DNA from: Pimelobacter simplex
Lineage (GTDB): Bacteria; Actinomycetota; Actinomycetes; Propionibacteriales; Nocardioidaceae
Assembly: GCF_900114845.1 (NCBI RefSeq)
Contig: NZ_FOUK01000002.1
Coordinates: 930,001-994,000 of the forward strand
Direction of reading: 5' to 3'
Length of the DNA: 64,000 bases
Shown here: piece after piece, positions 1 to 8,862 of the stretch
Position numbering within the stretch: position 1 is the stretch's first letter
Layout: every line of letters begins with the position of its first letter
Translations under genes and position numbers: made by a program
The notes under the pieces: generated by a model
Seen by the model: the letters and a program-made list of their open reading frames with translations, nothing else
Database searches by the model: none
What the model was told of the DNA's origin: nothing

Positions 1-123
1 CGAGTATGGCGCAGACCAGGGGTATGCCAAACGGCACGACACCGTGATCCCGCCCACCCCCGTGGTGACCGGCATCCGTGACCGCTGTCACTCGCGACGT
101 GGCGCCACACCTATGCTGAGCGG

Positions 124-858
124 GTGGCGAAGGCATCGGTCTCGAAACTCGTCCCCAAGGTCCCCGGGGTGCCCGGGGCCTCGCGCCGGGCGGCGTACTC
201 GGCCTCGACGAAGCGGGCCCTGGTCGACGTCGCCGAGGGTCTCTTCGCCGAGAAGGGCTACGCCGCGACCTCGCTCGACGCCATCGTCTCGGGCGCGCGG
301 GTCACCAAGGGCGCGCTCTACCACCACTTCTCGGGCAAGCAGGCCCTCTTCGAGTCGGTCTTCGAGCGGGTCGAGCTCGAGTCCTCGAAGCGGATCCAGA
401 AGGCGCTGCGCGCCGAGAAGGACCCCTGGCTCAAGGCCCTGCGCGGACTGCGCTCCTTCCTCGAGGTGGTCCAGGAGGCGCGCTACCGCCGGATCGTCAT
501 CCAGGACGGCCCGGCCGTGCTCGGCTACGAGCGCTACCGCGAGCAGGAGGAGCGCTCGACCTTCGCCAATATCGTCGAGATCGTCCGGGCCACCCTCGAC
601 GCCGGCTCGTGGCAGCTCGACGAGGACATGCTGCAGACCTTCTCCCGGATCTTCTTCGGCGCGATGTCGTCGGCCGGTGAGTCCGTCGCGACCGCCACCG
701 ACCCCGAGGCCGCGGCCCGCCGGGTCGAGCACGCCATCGGCTTCCTGCTCGCCGGCGTGCAGAGCCTGGTCGAGCAGGGCATCGAGATGCCCAGCGCCTT
801 CGACGACCCCACCGACGCGGACGCCCCCGAGGACGACGACGCCGCCGAGCCCGAGTAG
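124..858 (+). CDS. TetR-family transcriptional regulator
   Basis: Predicted DNA-binding repressor of 244 aa. The N-terminal helix-turn-helix lies at about residues 28-75 and ends in GALYHHFSGKQALFESVF, the recognition-helix signature of TetR proteins. The rest is a helical ligand-binding domain, with an acidic Asp/Glu-rich tail after about residue 220 that is unusual and probably disordered. The start is GTG at 124, and the preceding 123 bases of the window hold no other gene I can support. It is convergent with the DUF3048 gene, so its target is not evident from context. The family call is secure; the ligand and regulon are unknown. Confidence 0.9.
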   Translation: MAKASVSKLVPKVPGVPGASRRAAYSASTKRALVDVAEGLFAEKGYAATSLDAIVSGARVTKGALYHHFSGKQALFESVFERVELESSKRIQKALRAEKDPWLKALRGLRSFLEVVQEARYRRIVIQDGPAVLGYERYREQEERSTFANIVEIVRATLDAGSWQLDEDMLQTFSRIFFGAMSSAGESVATATDPEAAARRVEHAIGFLLAGVQSLVEQGIEMPSAFDDPTDADAPEDDDAAEPE

Positions 859-885
859 GGCGCGGCGGCGTCAGCCGTCAGTGGC

Positions 886-1920
886 TCACTTGCCGTAGGT
901 GACCGACCCGTTGTCGGCGTCGACCGGGACGAGCTCGATCCAGACCTTGCCGGCCGGGACCTTGAGCGGGGCGCCGTCCGCGGTGGCGAGGGAGACGGCC
1001 GAGGCGAGCTTGTCCTTGCTCCAGGTGCCCTCGACGACCTGGCCGTTGTGGAACAGCTGGGCCTTGCCCTTGCCCACGAAGTGGCTCTCCGGCACGAAGT
1101 TGCCGGCCGGGTCGCGGTAGCCGGCGTCGGTGATCTTGACCCGGATCACCAGGATGCTGTCGGGCTGGAAGCGGTCGCCCTGGGCGGCGTTGGAGTTGCT
1201 GTTGACGTACTTGCCGCCCTGGAACTGCCAGCTCGTGGTGTGGCTGCCGAAGTCGGCCTGCAGGGAGCCGGCCGGCTGCCCGTTGGTGAAGTCGGCCTCG
1301 GTGCCCCACGGCAGGTAGTCGGCCGGACGCGCGTCCTTGCCGTCCTCGGCCGCCTTGGCGACCTTCTTGAGGTCGGTGAACAGGTTGTACGGCGCCCGGC
1401 GGCTGTTGTCGCGGTAGAAGCCCGGGCCGCCCTCCTGGAAGAACTTGATCTTCGCGCCCTGGACCCGGCTGATCGTCTGCCCGGCCGCGCCGCTCGTCGC
1501 GATCACGCCGTCGGCCGGCGAGACGATGCCGATGTCGCTGGCCCGCATCGAGCGGATCGGCCCGATGTTGGCCGGCAGCTGCGAGTAGTAGAACGCCGCG
1601 AGCCGGGTGATCCCGCCCTCGACCAGCTCCTCGACGACGAGGTCGGCCTTGCTCAGGCCGATCTGCGGCGAGCTGGCGGTGGAGTTGTCGATCTTGGTGA
1701 CGACGACCGGGTGGTCGAGCTCGACGGACTGCCCGTCCTTGGCCTCCAGCCCGGTCAGCGGCCAGGTGGCCGGCTCCTCCGGCGCGGGGGCGGGCGCCGA
1801 CGACTCGTCCGCCGCGGGCTTCTTGCCGTCGTCACCACCGCAGCCGGCGAGCACGAGGCTCAGCGCGACGAGGGTGGCGGGCACGGCGGTACGGGCGGTA
1901 CGGAGGGTGGAAAGGCGCAC
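886..1920 (-). CDS. DUF3048 (YerB-like) lipoprotein
   Basis: Secreted lipoprotein of 344 aa from a GTG start at 1920. The N-terminus is a type II signal peptide ending in the lipobox LVLAGC, followed by a low-complexity Ala/Pro/Glu linker. The DUF3048 domain follows from about residue 50, with the family hallmarks KIDNS, a GPIRSMR segment and an RAPYNLF segment. The biochemical role of DUF3048 is not established; Bacillus YerB is the reference. The longer open frame reaching 2193 was rejected because it would bury the signal peptide. A GAGGA sequence lies about 10 nt upstream of the chosen GTG. Confidence 0.88.
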   Translation of the reverse strand: MRLSTLRTARTAVPATLVALSLVLAGCGGDDGKKPAADESSAPAPAPEEPATWPLTGLEAKDGQSVELDHPVVVTKIDNSTASSPQIGLSKADLVVEELVEGGITRLAAFYYSQLPANIGPIRSMRASDIGIVSPADGVIATSGAAGQTISRVQGAKIKFFQEGGPGFYRDNSRRAPYNLFTDLKKVAKAAEDGKDARPADYLPWGTEADFTNGQPAGSLQADFGSHTTSWQFQGGKYVNSNSNAAQGDRFQPDSILVIRVKITDAGYRDPAGNFVPESHFVGKGKAQLFHNGQVVEGTWSKDKLASAVSLATADGAPLKVPAGKVWIELVPVDADNGSVTYGK

Positions 1921-2059
1921 GCGGCAAGTGTTCCTCACCCGGCCCCGGTACGACGGAGCACCCGCCGCGTGTCGCACCACAGCAGCCGGTTCTCGCGTTT
2001 TTGCGAACTGGATCTGTCTTCTCATGGACATCCGCGGGCGCCTCAGCGCTACTCGGAGC

Positions 2060-2233
2060 ATGGCCCGCAATCCAAGAAGCCAACCTTCGCAGGAACGCCC
2101 TCTGACCCGACGAGGCCTGTTGGCTGGCGCGGCCGGAGGCACGATCAGCGCGACAGGTCTCGCCGCGACAGCCGCGGCGGCACCGCCGTCCACCCCTGAG
2201 TGTGTCGCCGACCTGGTCCCAGGAGCGAGCTGA
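2060..2233 (+). CDS. Short ORF carrying a Tat signal peptide, coupled to the amidase gene
   Basis: A 57-aa frame whose only recognisable part is a twin-arginine signal: TRRGLLAGAAGG, a hydrophobic Ala-rich stretch, then AAAAPP as a likely cleavage region. It ends with TGA at 2231-2233, and that final A is the first base of the amidase ATG (TGATG). An in-frame ATG at 2024 is an alternative start. Either this is a separate coupled peptide, or it is the export signal of the amidase separated by a one-base frameshift (real or a sequencing error). I favour the second reading because the amidase has no signal of its own. Confidence 0.45.
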   Translation: MARNPRSQPSQERPLTRRGLLAGAAGGTISATGLAATAAAAPPSTPECVADLVPGAS

Positions 2234-2805
2234 TGGCCGACGCCACGTGGCTGGCGCAGCGCCTCTACCGCGACGAGTTCCTCACCGTCATCGAGCAGTC
2301 AGGGTTGCGCTCCCGCAGGCGCCCCGGCAGCTTCGCGCCGGCCGGGGTCTTGATGCACCACACGGGCTACCGATCGTCCAACGCCGACCCTTTCCCCGGC
2401 TTGAGCACCGTGATCAACGGGCGTCCCGACCTTTCCGGTCCCCTGTGCCACCTCCTCGTCGGCTACAACGGCAAGGTCCGGGTGATCGCTGCAGGTCGCG
2501 CCAACCACGCCAACACCGCGCGAGCCAGCGGCCCGATGCCCGCCGGCGACGGCAACACGATGTACATCGGCATCGAGGTCGACTACGCCCCTCAGCTCGG
2601 CCAAGCGCCCTCGTCCGCCCAGGTGAATGCCGCGATGCAGGCCGCGGCCGCCGTGGTGACCCGTCTTGGTCGCGGCAAGCGCTACGTCCGCGCCCATGCG
2701 GAGACATCCACGACGGGCAAGTGGGACCCAGGCGGGGCGTTCCCGGCTCCCGGGGCATTCCGCGACAAAGTGGGCTGGTGGATCAACAACTACTGGAGGC
2801 CCTGA
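2233..2805 (+). CDS. N-acetylmuramoyl-L-alanine amidase / PGRP-like protein
   Basis: Predicted peptidoglycan amidase of 190 aa with an Amidase_2/PGRP-like fold. LMHHTGY near residue 42 supplies the first zinc-ligand His region, and CHLLVGYNGKVRVIAAGRANHAN continues the characteristic strand and His segment (shown in two parts: CHLLVGYNG and RANHAN). YIGIEVDY and RAHAE near the C-terminus complete the pattern, and WDPGGAF fits the final Lys/Asp-Pro-Gly motif. The protein lacks a signal peptide, but the coupled upstream frame carries a Tat signal. Its stop overlaps the next gene start (TGATG), so the three frames form an operon. Confidence 0.8.
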   Translation: MADATWLAQRLYRDEFLTVIEQSGLRSRRRPGSFAPAGVLMHHTGYRSSNADPFPGLSTVINGRPDLSGPLCHLLVGYNGKVRVIAAGRANHANTARASGPMPAGDGNTMYIGIEVDYAPQLGQAPSSAQVNAAMQAAAAVVTRLGRGKRYVRAHAETSTTGKWDPGGAFPAPGAFRDKVGWWINNYWRP

Positions 2806-3407
2806 TGACGCGCCCCCGCAGCATCTCCCGATGGGCCACAGTGGCGTTGTCCTGCCTGGCGCTCGCGTCGGCCCTCGCGGCCTGCAGCGCACCGTCCGAC
2901 GAGGCGAGCGACAGCACCTCACCAGCTTCGGTCCCGGCCAGCAGCGCGCCGACGGCGCCTCCAGCGGACCCTGTCGACACGGCGGTGCGCGACGCCTACC
3001 GTGCCGCGACCGGCGAGAGCGTGCCCACCTGGGCGCCCGAGATCGCGATCCACGTCGGTGGCCGGCTCGCAGGCCGCATCACCGCCGCCGAGGCTTCGGC
3101 TGGATCGTCATGGGACGCCTGTCCCCAGGGTGAGCAGGAGTACGCCGGCCGGCCCTGCCCTGTCGGCCCCGCGGCGGCGCTCAATGCCCTGCTGGCCGAC
3201 GGCGGAGCCCCGACCGCGACCGAGGGCGCTCCGGCGGTCGTCGGTTGCGACAAGCCGGAGCGCCCCCGCGTCGCGGGGGCCGTCGATTCGGTCTCGATCG
3301 TCCCCGACCAGCAGCACCAGGACTGCTTCGCAGCGTTCAGCTGGACGCTCTACCTCAACGGCGAGGACGAGATCGTGGCGACCGATCTCGTCCTCAGCAG
3401 CCCCTAG
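2805..3407 (+). CDS. Hypothetical lipoprotein
   Basis: A 200-aa protein with a signal peptide and lipobox (SALAACS, about residues 21-27), followed by a Ser/Pro/Thr-rich linker to about residue 55. The mature domain has four cysteines (CPQ, CPV, CDK, CFA) that could form two disulphides. I recognise no family. The ATG overlaps the amidase stop, so translation is probably coupled and the protein may act in the same envelope process, but that is inference. Confidence 0.75.
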   Translation: MTRPRSISRWATVALSCLALASALAACSAPSDEASDSTSPASVPASSAPTAPPADPVDTAVRDAYRAATGESVPTWAPEIAIHVGGRLAGRITAAEASAGSSWDACPQGEQEYAGRPCPVGPAAALNALLADGGAPTATEGAPAVVGCDKPERPRVAGAVDSVSIVPDQQHQDCFAAFSWTLYLNGEDEIVATDLVLSSP

Positions 3408-3427
3408 GCCCGATGCCCGGACGGGGC

Positions 3428-4198
3428 TCACGTCCCCAGCGAGATGCCGCCGTCGACGTAGATGGTCTGGCCGGTGATGTACGAGGCCTCGTCGCTGGAC
3501 AGGAAGGTCACCGCCGCGGCGATGTCCTCGGGGTGCCCGACCCGGCGCACCGGGTTGGCCTCGGCATTGAGGCGGCGGAACTCCTCGACGTCCATCTTGA
3601 GCCGGGCCGCGGTGGCGTCGGTCATCTCGGTCGCGATGAAGCCGGGCGCGACCGCGTTGACGTTGATCCCGAACGGGCCCAGCTCGATGCCGAGCGTGCG
3701 GGTGAAGCCCTGGATGCCCATCTTCGCGGCCGAGTAGTTGGCCTGGCCCCGGTTGCCGAGCGCGGAGATCGAGGAGATGTTCACGACCTTGCCGTACTTC
3801 TGCTCCACGAAGTGCTTCTGCGCGGCCTTGGTCATCAGGAACGCGCCCTTGAGGTGCACGCCCATGACCAGGTCCCAGTCGTCCTCGGTCATCTTGAACA
3901 GGAGGTTGTCGCGGGTGATGCCTGCGTTGTTGACCAGGACGTGGATGCCGCCCAGCTCGGCCACGACCCGCTCGACCGCGGCCTCGACCGACGCGCCGTC
4001 GGAGACGTTGGCGCCGATGCCGACGGCCTTCGCGCCCTCGACCAGCGGGAGCTTCGCGGCAGCCTCGGCCGCGGCGCTCTCGTCGAGGTCGACGATCGCG
4101 ACCGACGCGCCCTCCTGGGCGTAGCGGGTGGCGGTGCCGAAGCCGATCCCGCGCGCGGCTCCGGTGATGACGGCGACTCGCCCGTCGAAACGACCCAT
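3428..4198 (-). CDS. fabG: 3-oxoacyl-ACP reductase, SDR family
   Basis: NADPH-dependent reductase of the fatty-acid elongation cycle, 256 aa, the usual FabG length. The Rossmann motif ITGAARGIGFG is at residues 11-21, VNNAG near residue 89, and the catalytic Ser...Tyr-x-x-x-Lys is SSISALGNRGQANYSAAK. The C-terminus ITGQTIYVDGG is typical of FabG. Other SDR dehydrogenases share these motifs, so substrate assignment to acyl-ACP is likely but not certain. It stands alone; the next gene on this strand begins beyond an 80-nt gap. Confidence 0.85.
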   Translation of the reverse strand: MGRFDGRVAVITGAARGIGFGTATRYAQEGASVAIVDLDESAAAEAAAKLPLVEGAKAVGIGANVSDGASVEAAVERVVAELGGIHVLVNNAGITRDNLLFKMTEDDWDLVMGVHLKGAFLMTKAAQKHFVEQKYGKVVNISSISALGNRGQANYSAAKMGIQGFTRTLGIELGPFGINVNAVAPGFIATEMTDATAARLKMDVEEFRRLNAEANPVRRVGHPEDIAAAVTFLSSDEASYITGQTIYVDGGISLGT

Positions 4199-4277
4199 CT
4201 GATTACCTCAGCTCTTCTCAAGTCCGGTTCGATCGGGGTGCAGCCTACGACGTCCACGGGAGCTACTAAGCGGCTGC

Positions 4278-6065
4278 TCAGTCCTCGTCGCGCATCTTGG
4301 CCAGCCGGGCCCGCAGGGCGGCGGCCCGGTGCTCGTTGCCGCGCAGCTCGACGTACCGCTCGCCGTGCACCCACAGCAGCGCGTCGTCGAGCCGGCGGAC
4401 GGCGCCCGGCGGGTAGCGGTAGTCCATCCGCTCGCGCAGCGCGTCGTCGTCGACCGAGCGCAGCGTCACGCCGAGGGCGGCGAGCGAGGTGATGCCGAGC
4501 TCGAGCACCAGCGCGGAGATCCAGTCGTAGTGATCGGTGCGCGACCAGCCCGCGTCGGCGTACTGGCCGGCGAGGTAGGCGGCGAGCTCGCGGGGGCTGA
4601 TCCGCGGGTCGGCGTCGGCGCGCTCCTCGTCGACCGCCGCGGCGACGGCCTCGACACTCTCGGCGGGCGCGTCGCGGAGCAGGTCGCGGATCGTGGAGAA
4701 CTCCCGGTCGGCCAGCTCGAGGAGCCCGGCGGCGAGCGTGAAGCGGCGGTCGAGCTCGTGCGCGTGCTCGGGCGGGACGGCGCCCTTGTAGCGGACGTCG
4801 TGCTCGAACTCGGCCCACGCGTGCTGCAGCACGGTCCGGATCTGGAGCGCGGCACGGTGTCCCTGGAGCAGGTCGTCGTCCCCCTCGCGGGTGGGGTCGA
4901 GGCCGACGAGCAGGTGCCGGCTGGCGTAGCCGAAGCGGCCCTCGCTCGCGGTCTCGCGGCCCAGGTCGCGGTCGTCGAGGACGACGATCTGGTCCTCGAG
5001 CAGGTCGACCACGGCCTGCACGTCGCTGTGCACGTAGGTGATGACGCGGACGCCGACCTGGTCGGTGATCTCGTGCAGCGGGTCGGCGAACATCGGCCGT
5101 CCGTCGACCGTCTTGGCCGCCTTCAGCGCGAACGACGCGACCGACTTGGTGCGCCCGGTGACGGTCAGGTAGTTGATGCCCGCCTCGTCGAGGATCGAGG
5201 TCACCAGGGCGACGAAGCGCTCGGTGACCGGGAGCAGGCCGGGCTGGAGCTCGGCGTAGCGGCGCACCGCGGAGCCGACGTCGAGCGGCGTCTCGGAGCC
5301 CTGTCGCAGCCGCGGTGTCGGCTCCAGGTCGTCGGGCAGCGTGGGGGTGACGATGTAGCCGGTCGCGAGGTCGCCGTACGTCGTGGTGCGCTCGGGACGG
5401 CGCTCGGCGTACAGGCCGACGTAGGCGCACACGACGGCGTCGACCTGGTCCTCGACGACGCGCAGCTCGCTCTTGCGCTCCGCGGTCTCGGCCGCCGTGC
5501 GCAGCTCGCGCCAGGCCGGCAGACCGCTCACGTGCAGCGGGACCTCGGCGCTCGCGAGCCCCTCGAGCAGGCCGAGCAGCACGAGCAGCTGGCCGCGCCG
5601 CTGCTCCAGGTCGCGGCCGGGCTTGTCCTTGTACTTGAGGGTCCGCCCGAGCCGGAACAGGGCGACGGTCGCGGGGTGCGGCGCGACCTCGATGGCGCGC
5701 CGCGGGCGGCGCGACCGGGGGTTGATGTCGAGCCCCAGCCGGGCCGCGACGCGGGCCGCCCGGGGCTGGTCGCGGAACTCCGGCTGGCCCGTGTTGGACG
5801 GGTGCACGCCCGCGTCGAAGCGCGCGAAGTCCTGGTTCAGCGCGGCCTCCGCCGGCCGGTTACCGGCGGCGTTCGGCACCACGATCGGCGCGTCGATCGC
5901 GACCAGGCAGTCCCCCTCGACGTACGGCGCCAGGGCGGCGACGATCTCGTCGTCGGTGCGCACCGCGGCGACGGCGACCAGGACGCCGTCGGCGTCGAGC
6001 ACCGCGAGACCGGTGGGCCGGCGCTCGCCCCAGGCGAGGTCGATGCCGACGACGTGCGTGCTCAC
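4278..6065 (-). CDS. DUF429 - RelA/SpoT nucleotidyltransferase fusion protein
   Basis: A 595-aa two-domain protein. Residues 1 to about 235 form a DUF429 domain with an RNase-H-like opening (GIDLAWGERRPTGLAV) and the DUF429 pattern CLVAIDAPI. Residues from about 275 to 440 form a RelA/SpoT synthetase-like domain: GRTKSVASFALK, DQVGVRVITYV, FGYASRHLLV and LQIRTVLQHAWAEFEHDVRY. A helical C-terminal region follows. In characterised (p)ppGpp synthetases the QIRT motif is preceded by a catalytic Glu (EVQIRT); here the equivalent residue is Ala. No HD hydrolase domain is present. The GTG start overlaps the HIT stop (GTGA), so the two are co-translated. The domain calls are firm; the activity is uncertain. 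Confidence 0.85.
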   Translation of the reverse strand: MSTHVVGIDLAWGERRPTGLAVLDADGVLVAVAAVRTDDEIVAALAPYVEGDCLVAIDAPIVVPNAAGNRPAEAALNQDFARFDAGVHPSNTGQPEFRDQPRAARVAARLGLDINPRSRRPRRAIEVAPHPATVALFRLGRTLKYKDKPGRDLEQRRGQLLVLLGLLEGLASAEVPLHVSGLPAWRELRTAAETAERKSELRVVEDQVDAVVCAYVGLYAERRPERTTTYGDLATGYIVTPTLPDDLEPTPRLRQGSETPLDVGSAVRRYAELQPGLLPVTERFVALVTSILDEAGINYLTVTGRTKSVASFALKAAKTVDGRPMFADPLHEITDQVGVRVITYVHSDVQAVVDLLEDQIVVLDDRDLGRETASEGRFGYASRHLLVGLDPTREGDDDLLQGHRAALQIRTVLQHAWAEFEHDVRYKGAVPPEHAHELDRRFTLAAGLLELADREFSTIRDLLRDAPAESVEAVAAAVDEERADADPRISPRELAAYLAGQYADAGWSRTDHYDWISALVLELGITSLAALGVTLRSVDDDALRERMDYRYPPGAVRRLDDALLWVHGERYVELRGNEHRAAALRARLAKMRDED

Positions 6066-6478
6066 GGGGCCTCCAGCGCGGCGCGCAGCCGGGCGGCGTA
6101 GTCGGCGGACTCCCCCGCGGCGTACTTGGTGCGCGGCCAGAAGAACCCGCGCAGCCCGTCGCCCTTGGTCCGCGGCACGACGTGCAGGTGCAGGTGCGGC
6201 ACGGACTGGCTCACCACGTTGTTCATCGCCACGAAGCTGCCCTGCGCGCCGAGCCCGGCGACGACCGCGGTGGCGAGGCGCTGCGCGGCGGCGAGGAAGC
6301 CGTCGCGCTGGGCGGCCGGCAGGTCGGGCAGGGTCACGACGTGGTCGCGCGGGACCAGCAGGACGTGCCCCTTGAAGACGGGGCGCCGGTCGAGGAAAGC
6401 GAGCAGGTCGGGCTCGTCGAGGACGATGTCCGCCTCCGCCCCACCCGCGATGATCGTGCAGAACACGCAGTCGGCCAT
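6062..6478 (-). CDS. HIT-family nucleotide-binding protein
   Basis: A 138-aa histidine-triad hydrolase or transferase acting on nucleoside phosphoramidates or dinucleotides. It starts CVFCTIIAG, with the paired Cys typical of the bacterial Hint branch, and carries the triad PHLHLHVVP near residue 105. Length and motif spacing match the family. It is the first gene of a two-gene operon with the DUF429-RelA/SpoT fusion, which suggests a shared nucleotide-related role; that link is inference. Confidence 0.93.
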   Translation of the reverse strand: MADCVFCTIIAGGAEADIVLDEPDLLAFLDRRPVFKGHVLLVPRDHVVTLPDLPAAQRDGFLAAAQRLATAVVAGLGAQGSFVAMNNVVSQSVPHLHLHVVPRTKGDGLRGFFWPRTKYAAGESADYAARLRAALEAP

Positions 6479-6496
6479 GGCCAGAGCGTACGGGCG

Positions 6497-6533
6497 ACGG
6501 GGCCGGCCCCGACGATGTCGGGACCGGCCCCGT
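6497..6533. terminator. GC-rich hairpin, possible terminator
   Basis: Two 17-nt arms separated by GAT (loop 6514-6516) pair with a single mismatch. The hairpin lies in the 306-base gap 6479-6784 between the GDPD stop and the HIT start. It lacks a T-tract, so it may act as a factor-assisted terminator or an RNA structure. The rest of that gap holds no gene I can support. A weak minus-strand TTGACT at 6715-6710 could belong to a promoter for the HIT operon, but no good -10 accompanies it. Confidence 0.45.
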
Positions 6534-6784
6534 CCGGAAACCCGGCGGGCGTCCTGGATCGTGCTCTCCGGCGCGGACCTGCATCCGCCCCGGAGGGCCG
6601 TCGGGAACGCCGATCAGGTGTGCCTGCCGGATACCCCCGTTGGCGGCCGAGGCCGCCGGTAATCCCCCCTAAGAGATCACCATTCAAGAATGCCCATCTC
6701 CGGATGGTGAGTCAAGGGATCCGGCGGAGCGTGCGCGAAACGTCGATCGCGCCGGCGCGGAGCGAACCTCCCGGACCGGGCGGC

Positions 6785-7942
6785 TCAGCCTGCGGCGGGG
6801 TGCCGCCCGGCCGCCCAGTCGTCCCGGGCGGCCACCGCGATGTCGGGGTTGTCGGAGAACAGCGCGTCCACGCCCGCGTCGAGGAACCGGCGCACCTCGC
6901 CGGCCAGGTCGCCGGGCGCGACCGGATCGGTCCCGATCCGGTGGTTGGCCGGCAGGAACTGGTTCTCGCGGCGCATCGTCCAGGTGACCACCTCGAGGCC
7001 GGCCCGGTGCGCGTCGCGGACCAGCGGGCTCGGCGTGCCGATGGCCCCGGTGCCGTCCGGCGGCAGGATCAGGCTCTTGGCCGGCGCCACCCAGTCGGCG
7101 TACCGCGCGATGCCGGCCAGCCCGGCCGGCGTGACCAGGTCGCGGTAGGTGGTCGTGCTCCCCGCCGCCTTGAGGTCGTACGGCGCCCCGGCGCCGTCGA
7201 CGAGCTGGGCCAGCGGGACCCGGGTCATCGTGGCGAGCTGGCGCAGGTTGCCGGTCTCGAACGACTGGATGACGACCTTCGCGCCTGGCCGGTCGAGGCC
7301 GCTGCGGCGCAGGGTGCGCACGAGCGGCTCCTCGAGCGAGAGCCCGATCGAGTCGAAGTACGTCGGGTGCTTGGTCTCCGGCGCGATGCCGATCGTGCGC
7401 CCGCTGCGGCCGGACGCGCGCTTGACCAGGCGGATCACCTCGTCGAGCGTGGGGATCTCGAAGCGGCCGTCGTACCGCGTGTTGCCGGGACGCACCTGCG
7501 GCAGCCGCTCCTTGGCCCGCAGGGTCTTCAGCTCGGCGAGCGTGAAGTCCTCGGTGAACCACCCGGTGACCGCGACGCCGTCGATGACCTTGGTCGTCCG
7601 GCGTCCGGCGAACTCCGGGTGCGCGGCGACGTCGGTGGTGCCGCTGATCTCGTTCTCGTGGCGGGCCACCAGGACGCCGTCCTTGGTGGAGACGAGGTCG
7701 GGCTCGACGTAGTCGGCGCCCTGGGCGATGGCGAGCCGGTACGCCGCGAGCGTGTGCTCGGGGCGGTAGCCGGACGCGCCGCGGTGGGCGATCACGAGCG
7801 GCTCGCTGCTGGGGTGGCGGTCGGGACGCCGGCCGGGGTCGGCGTGGGCACCGGCGGGGACGGCGAGGGCGACGCCGGCGGTGGCGAGGACGGTGGTGGC
7901 GGCCAGGAGGGCGCGCCCGAGCGGGTGCTTCCGAGAGGTCAT
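6785..7942 (-). CDS. Secreted glycerophosphodiester phosphodiesterase
   Basis: A 385-aa exported enzyme that hydrolyses glycerophosphodiesters to glycerol-3-phosphate and alcohol. The N-terminal signal (to about residue 34) ends in an AHADPG-type cleavage region. The GDPD core opens with IAHRGASGYRPEHTLAAY (His and Glu of the active site), then YVEPDLVSTKDGVLVARHE (metal-binding Glu/Asp and second His). The later Lys region is IAPETKHP. The C-terminus contains the expected GVDALFSDNP. The start at 7942 was chosen so that the signal peptide begins directly; the longer frame to 8098 has no support. Confidence 0.92.
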   Translation of the reverse strand: MTSRKHPLGRALLAATTVLATAGVALAVPAGAHADPGRRPDRHPSSEPLVIAHRGASGYRPEHTLAAYRLAIAQGADYVEPDLVSTKDGVLVARHENEISGTTDVAAHPEFAGRRTTKVIDGVAVTGWFTEDFTLAELKTLRAKERLPQVRPGNTRYDGRFEIPTLDEVIRLVKRASGRSGRTIGIAPETKHPTYFDSIGLSLEEPLVRTLRRSGLDRPGAKVVIQSFETGNLRQLATMTRVPLAQLVDGAGAPYDLKAAGSTTTYRDLVTPAGLAGIARYADWVAPAKSLILPPDGTGAIGTPSPLVRDAHRAGLEVVTWTMRRENQFLPANHRIGTDPVAPGDLAGEVRRFLDAGVDALFSDNPDIAVAARDDWAAGRHPAAG

Positions 7943-8073
7943 GGCGCCACCCGACCAGCCGCAGGTGGCGACCGGCCGAGGCGCAGGTGAAGGGACGTCG
8001 ACCGCCGGCCGACCATCGCGCTCCCCCCGATAGGGGGTACGCCGGGTGCCCGGGCACCCGGAAGAATGGGCCG

Positions 8074-8841
8074 GTGGCCTACTGGCAGCGCACCGCACCG
8101 CACACCTTCACCCCCACCGAGCACGTCGGCGGCGCCTGGGACCTCGCGACCCAGCACATCGCCCCCGCGCTCGGCGTCCTCGCCCACGAGATCGAGCGGG
8201 ACCGCGACGCGCGCCGCTCCGACGGCCTCGTCGTCAGCCGGCTGTCGTACGACATCCTCGGCACCGTCCCGATCGAGGCGATCGACGTCGAGGTCGAGGT
8301 GCTGCGCCCGGGCCGCACGATCGAGCTCGTCCAGGCCACCGCCCGCCACGGCGGCCGCGCGGTCGTCGTCCTGCGGGCGTGGCTGGTGGAGCCCTACGAC
8401 ACCACGCCCCTCGCCGGCACCGACCTCCCCTCGATCCCCGGCCCCGACGAGCTGGAGCCGTGGGACATGGCCGGCCTGTGGCCGGGCGGCTTCATCGCGT
8501 CGATCGAGGTCCGTCGCAAGGACCTCGGCCCCGGCCGCTCCATGGTCTGGGTGCGCACCGACCACGCCCTCGTCGCCGACGAGCCGGTCAGCCGCCTGGC
8601 CGCCGTCGCCGGCCTCGTCGACGTCACCAACGGGATCGCCGTCCGCAGCGACCCCACCCAGGTCAGCTTCCCGAACCTCGACCTCACCGCCCACTTCCTG
8701 CACGCCCCCGCCGACGGCTGGCTCGGGCTCGACACCACCCAGTCCTACGGCCCCGGCGGCATCGGCGTCACCAGCTCCAAGATGCACGACGAGAACGGGC
8801 CCCTCGGCACGATCGCGCAGACGCTGACCGTGCGGCCCTGA
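8074..8841 (+). CDS. Thioesterase-family (double hotdog) protein
   Basis: A 255-aa protein resembling the TesB-like/4HBT_3 acyl-CoA thioesterases common in actinobacteria. It has two hotdog-like halves: the first contains GGAWDLATQHIAPALGVLAH and EVEVLRPGRTIELVQATA, and the second contains LDLTAHFLHAP and GWLGLDTTQSYGPGG (the usual Asp/Gln/Thr region of this family). The GTG start at 8074 follows a GGAAG-like site. The upstream region 7943-8073 is shared with the divergent GDPD gene. Confidence 0.8.
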   Translation: MAYWQRTAPHTFTPTEHVGGAWDLATQHIAPALGVLAHEIERDRDARRSDGLVVSRLSYDILGTVPIEAIDVEVEVLRPGRTIELVQATARHGGRAVVVLRAWLVEPYDTTPLAGTDLPSIPGPDELEPWDMAGLWPGGFIASIEVRRKDLGPGRSMVWVRTDHALVADEPVSRLAAVAGLVDVTNGIAVRSDPTQVSFPNLDLTAHFLHAPADGWLGLDTTQSYGPGGIGVTSSKMHDENGPLGTIAQTLTVRP

Positions 8842-8862
8842 CCTCCGGCGTACGGTGGGCGC

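Noticed and set aside
6540..6720. Riboswitch upstream of the GDPD/HIT genes (TPP or cyclic-dinucleotide type)
   Set aside because: Fragments such as CCTGATC occur, but the conserved cores and pairing are absent.
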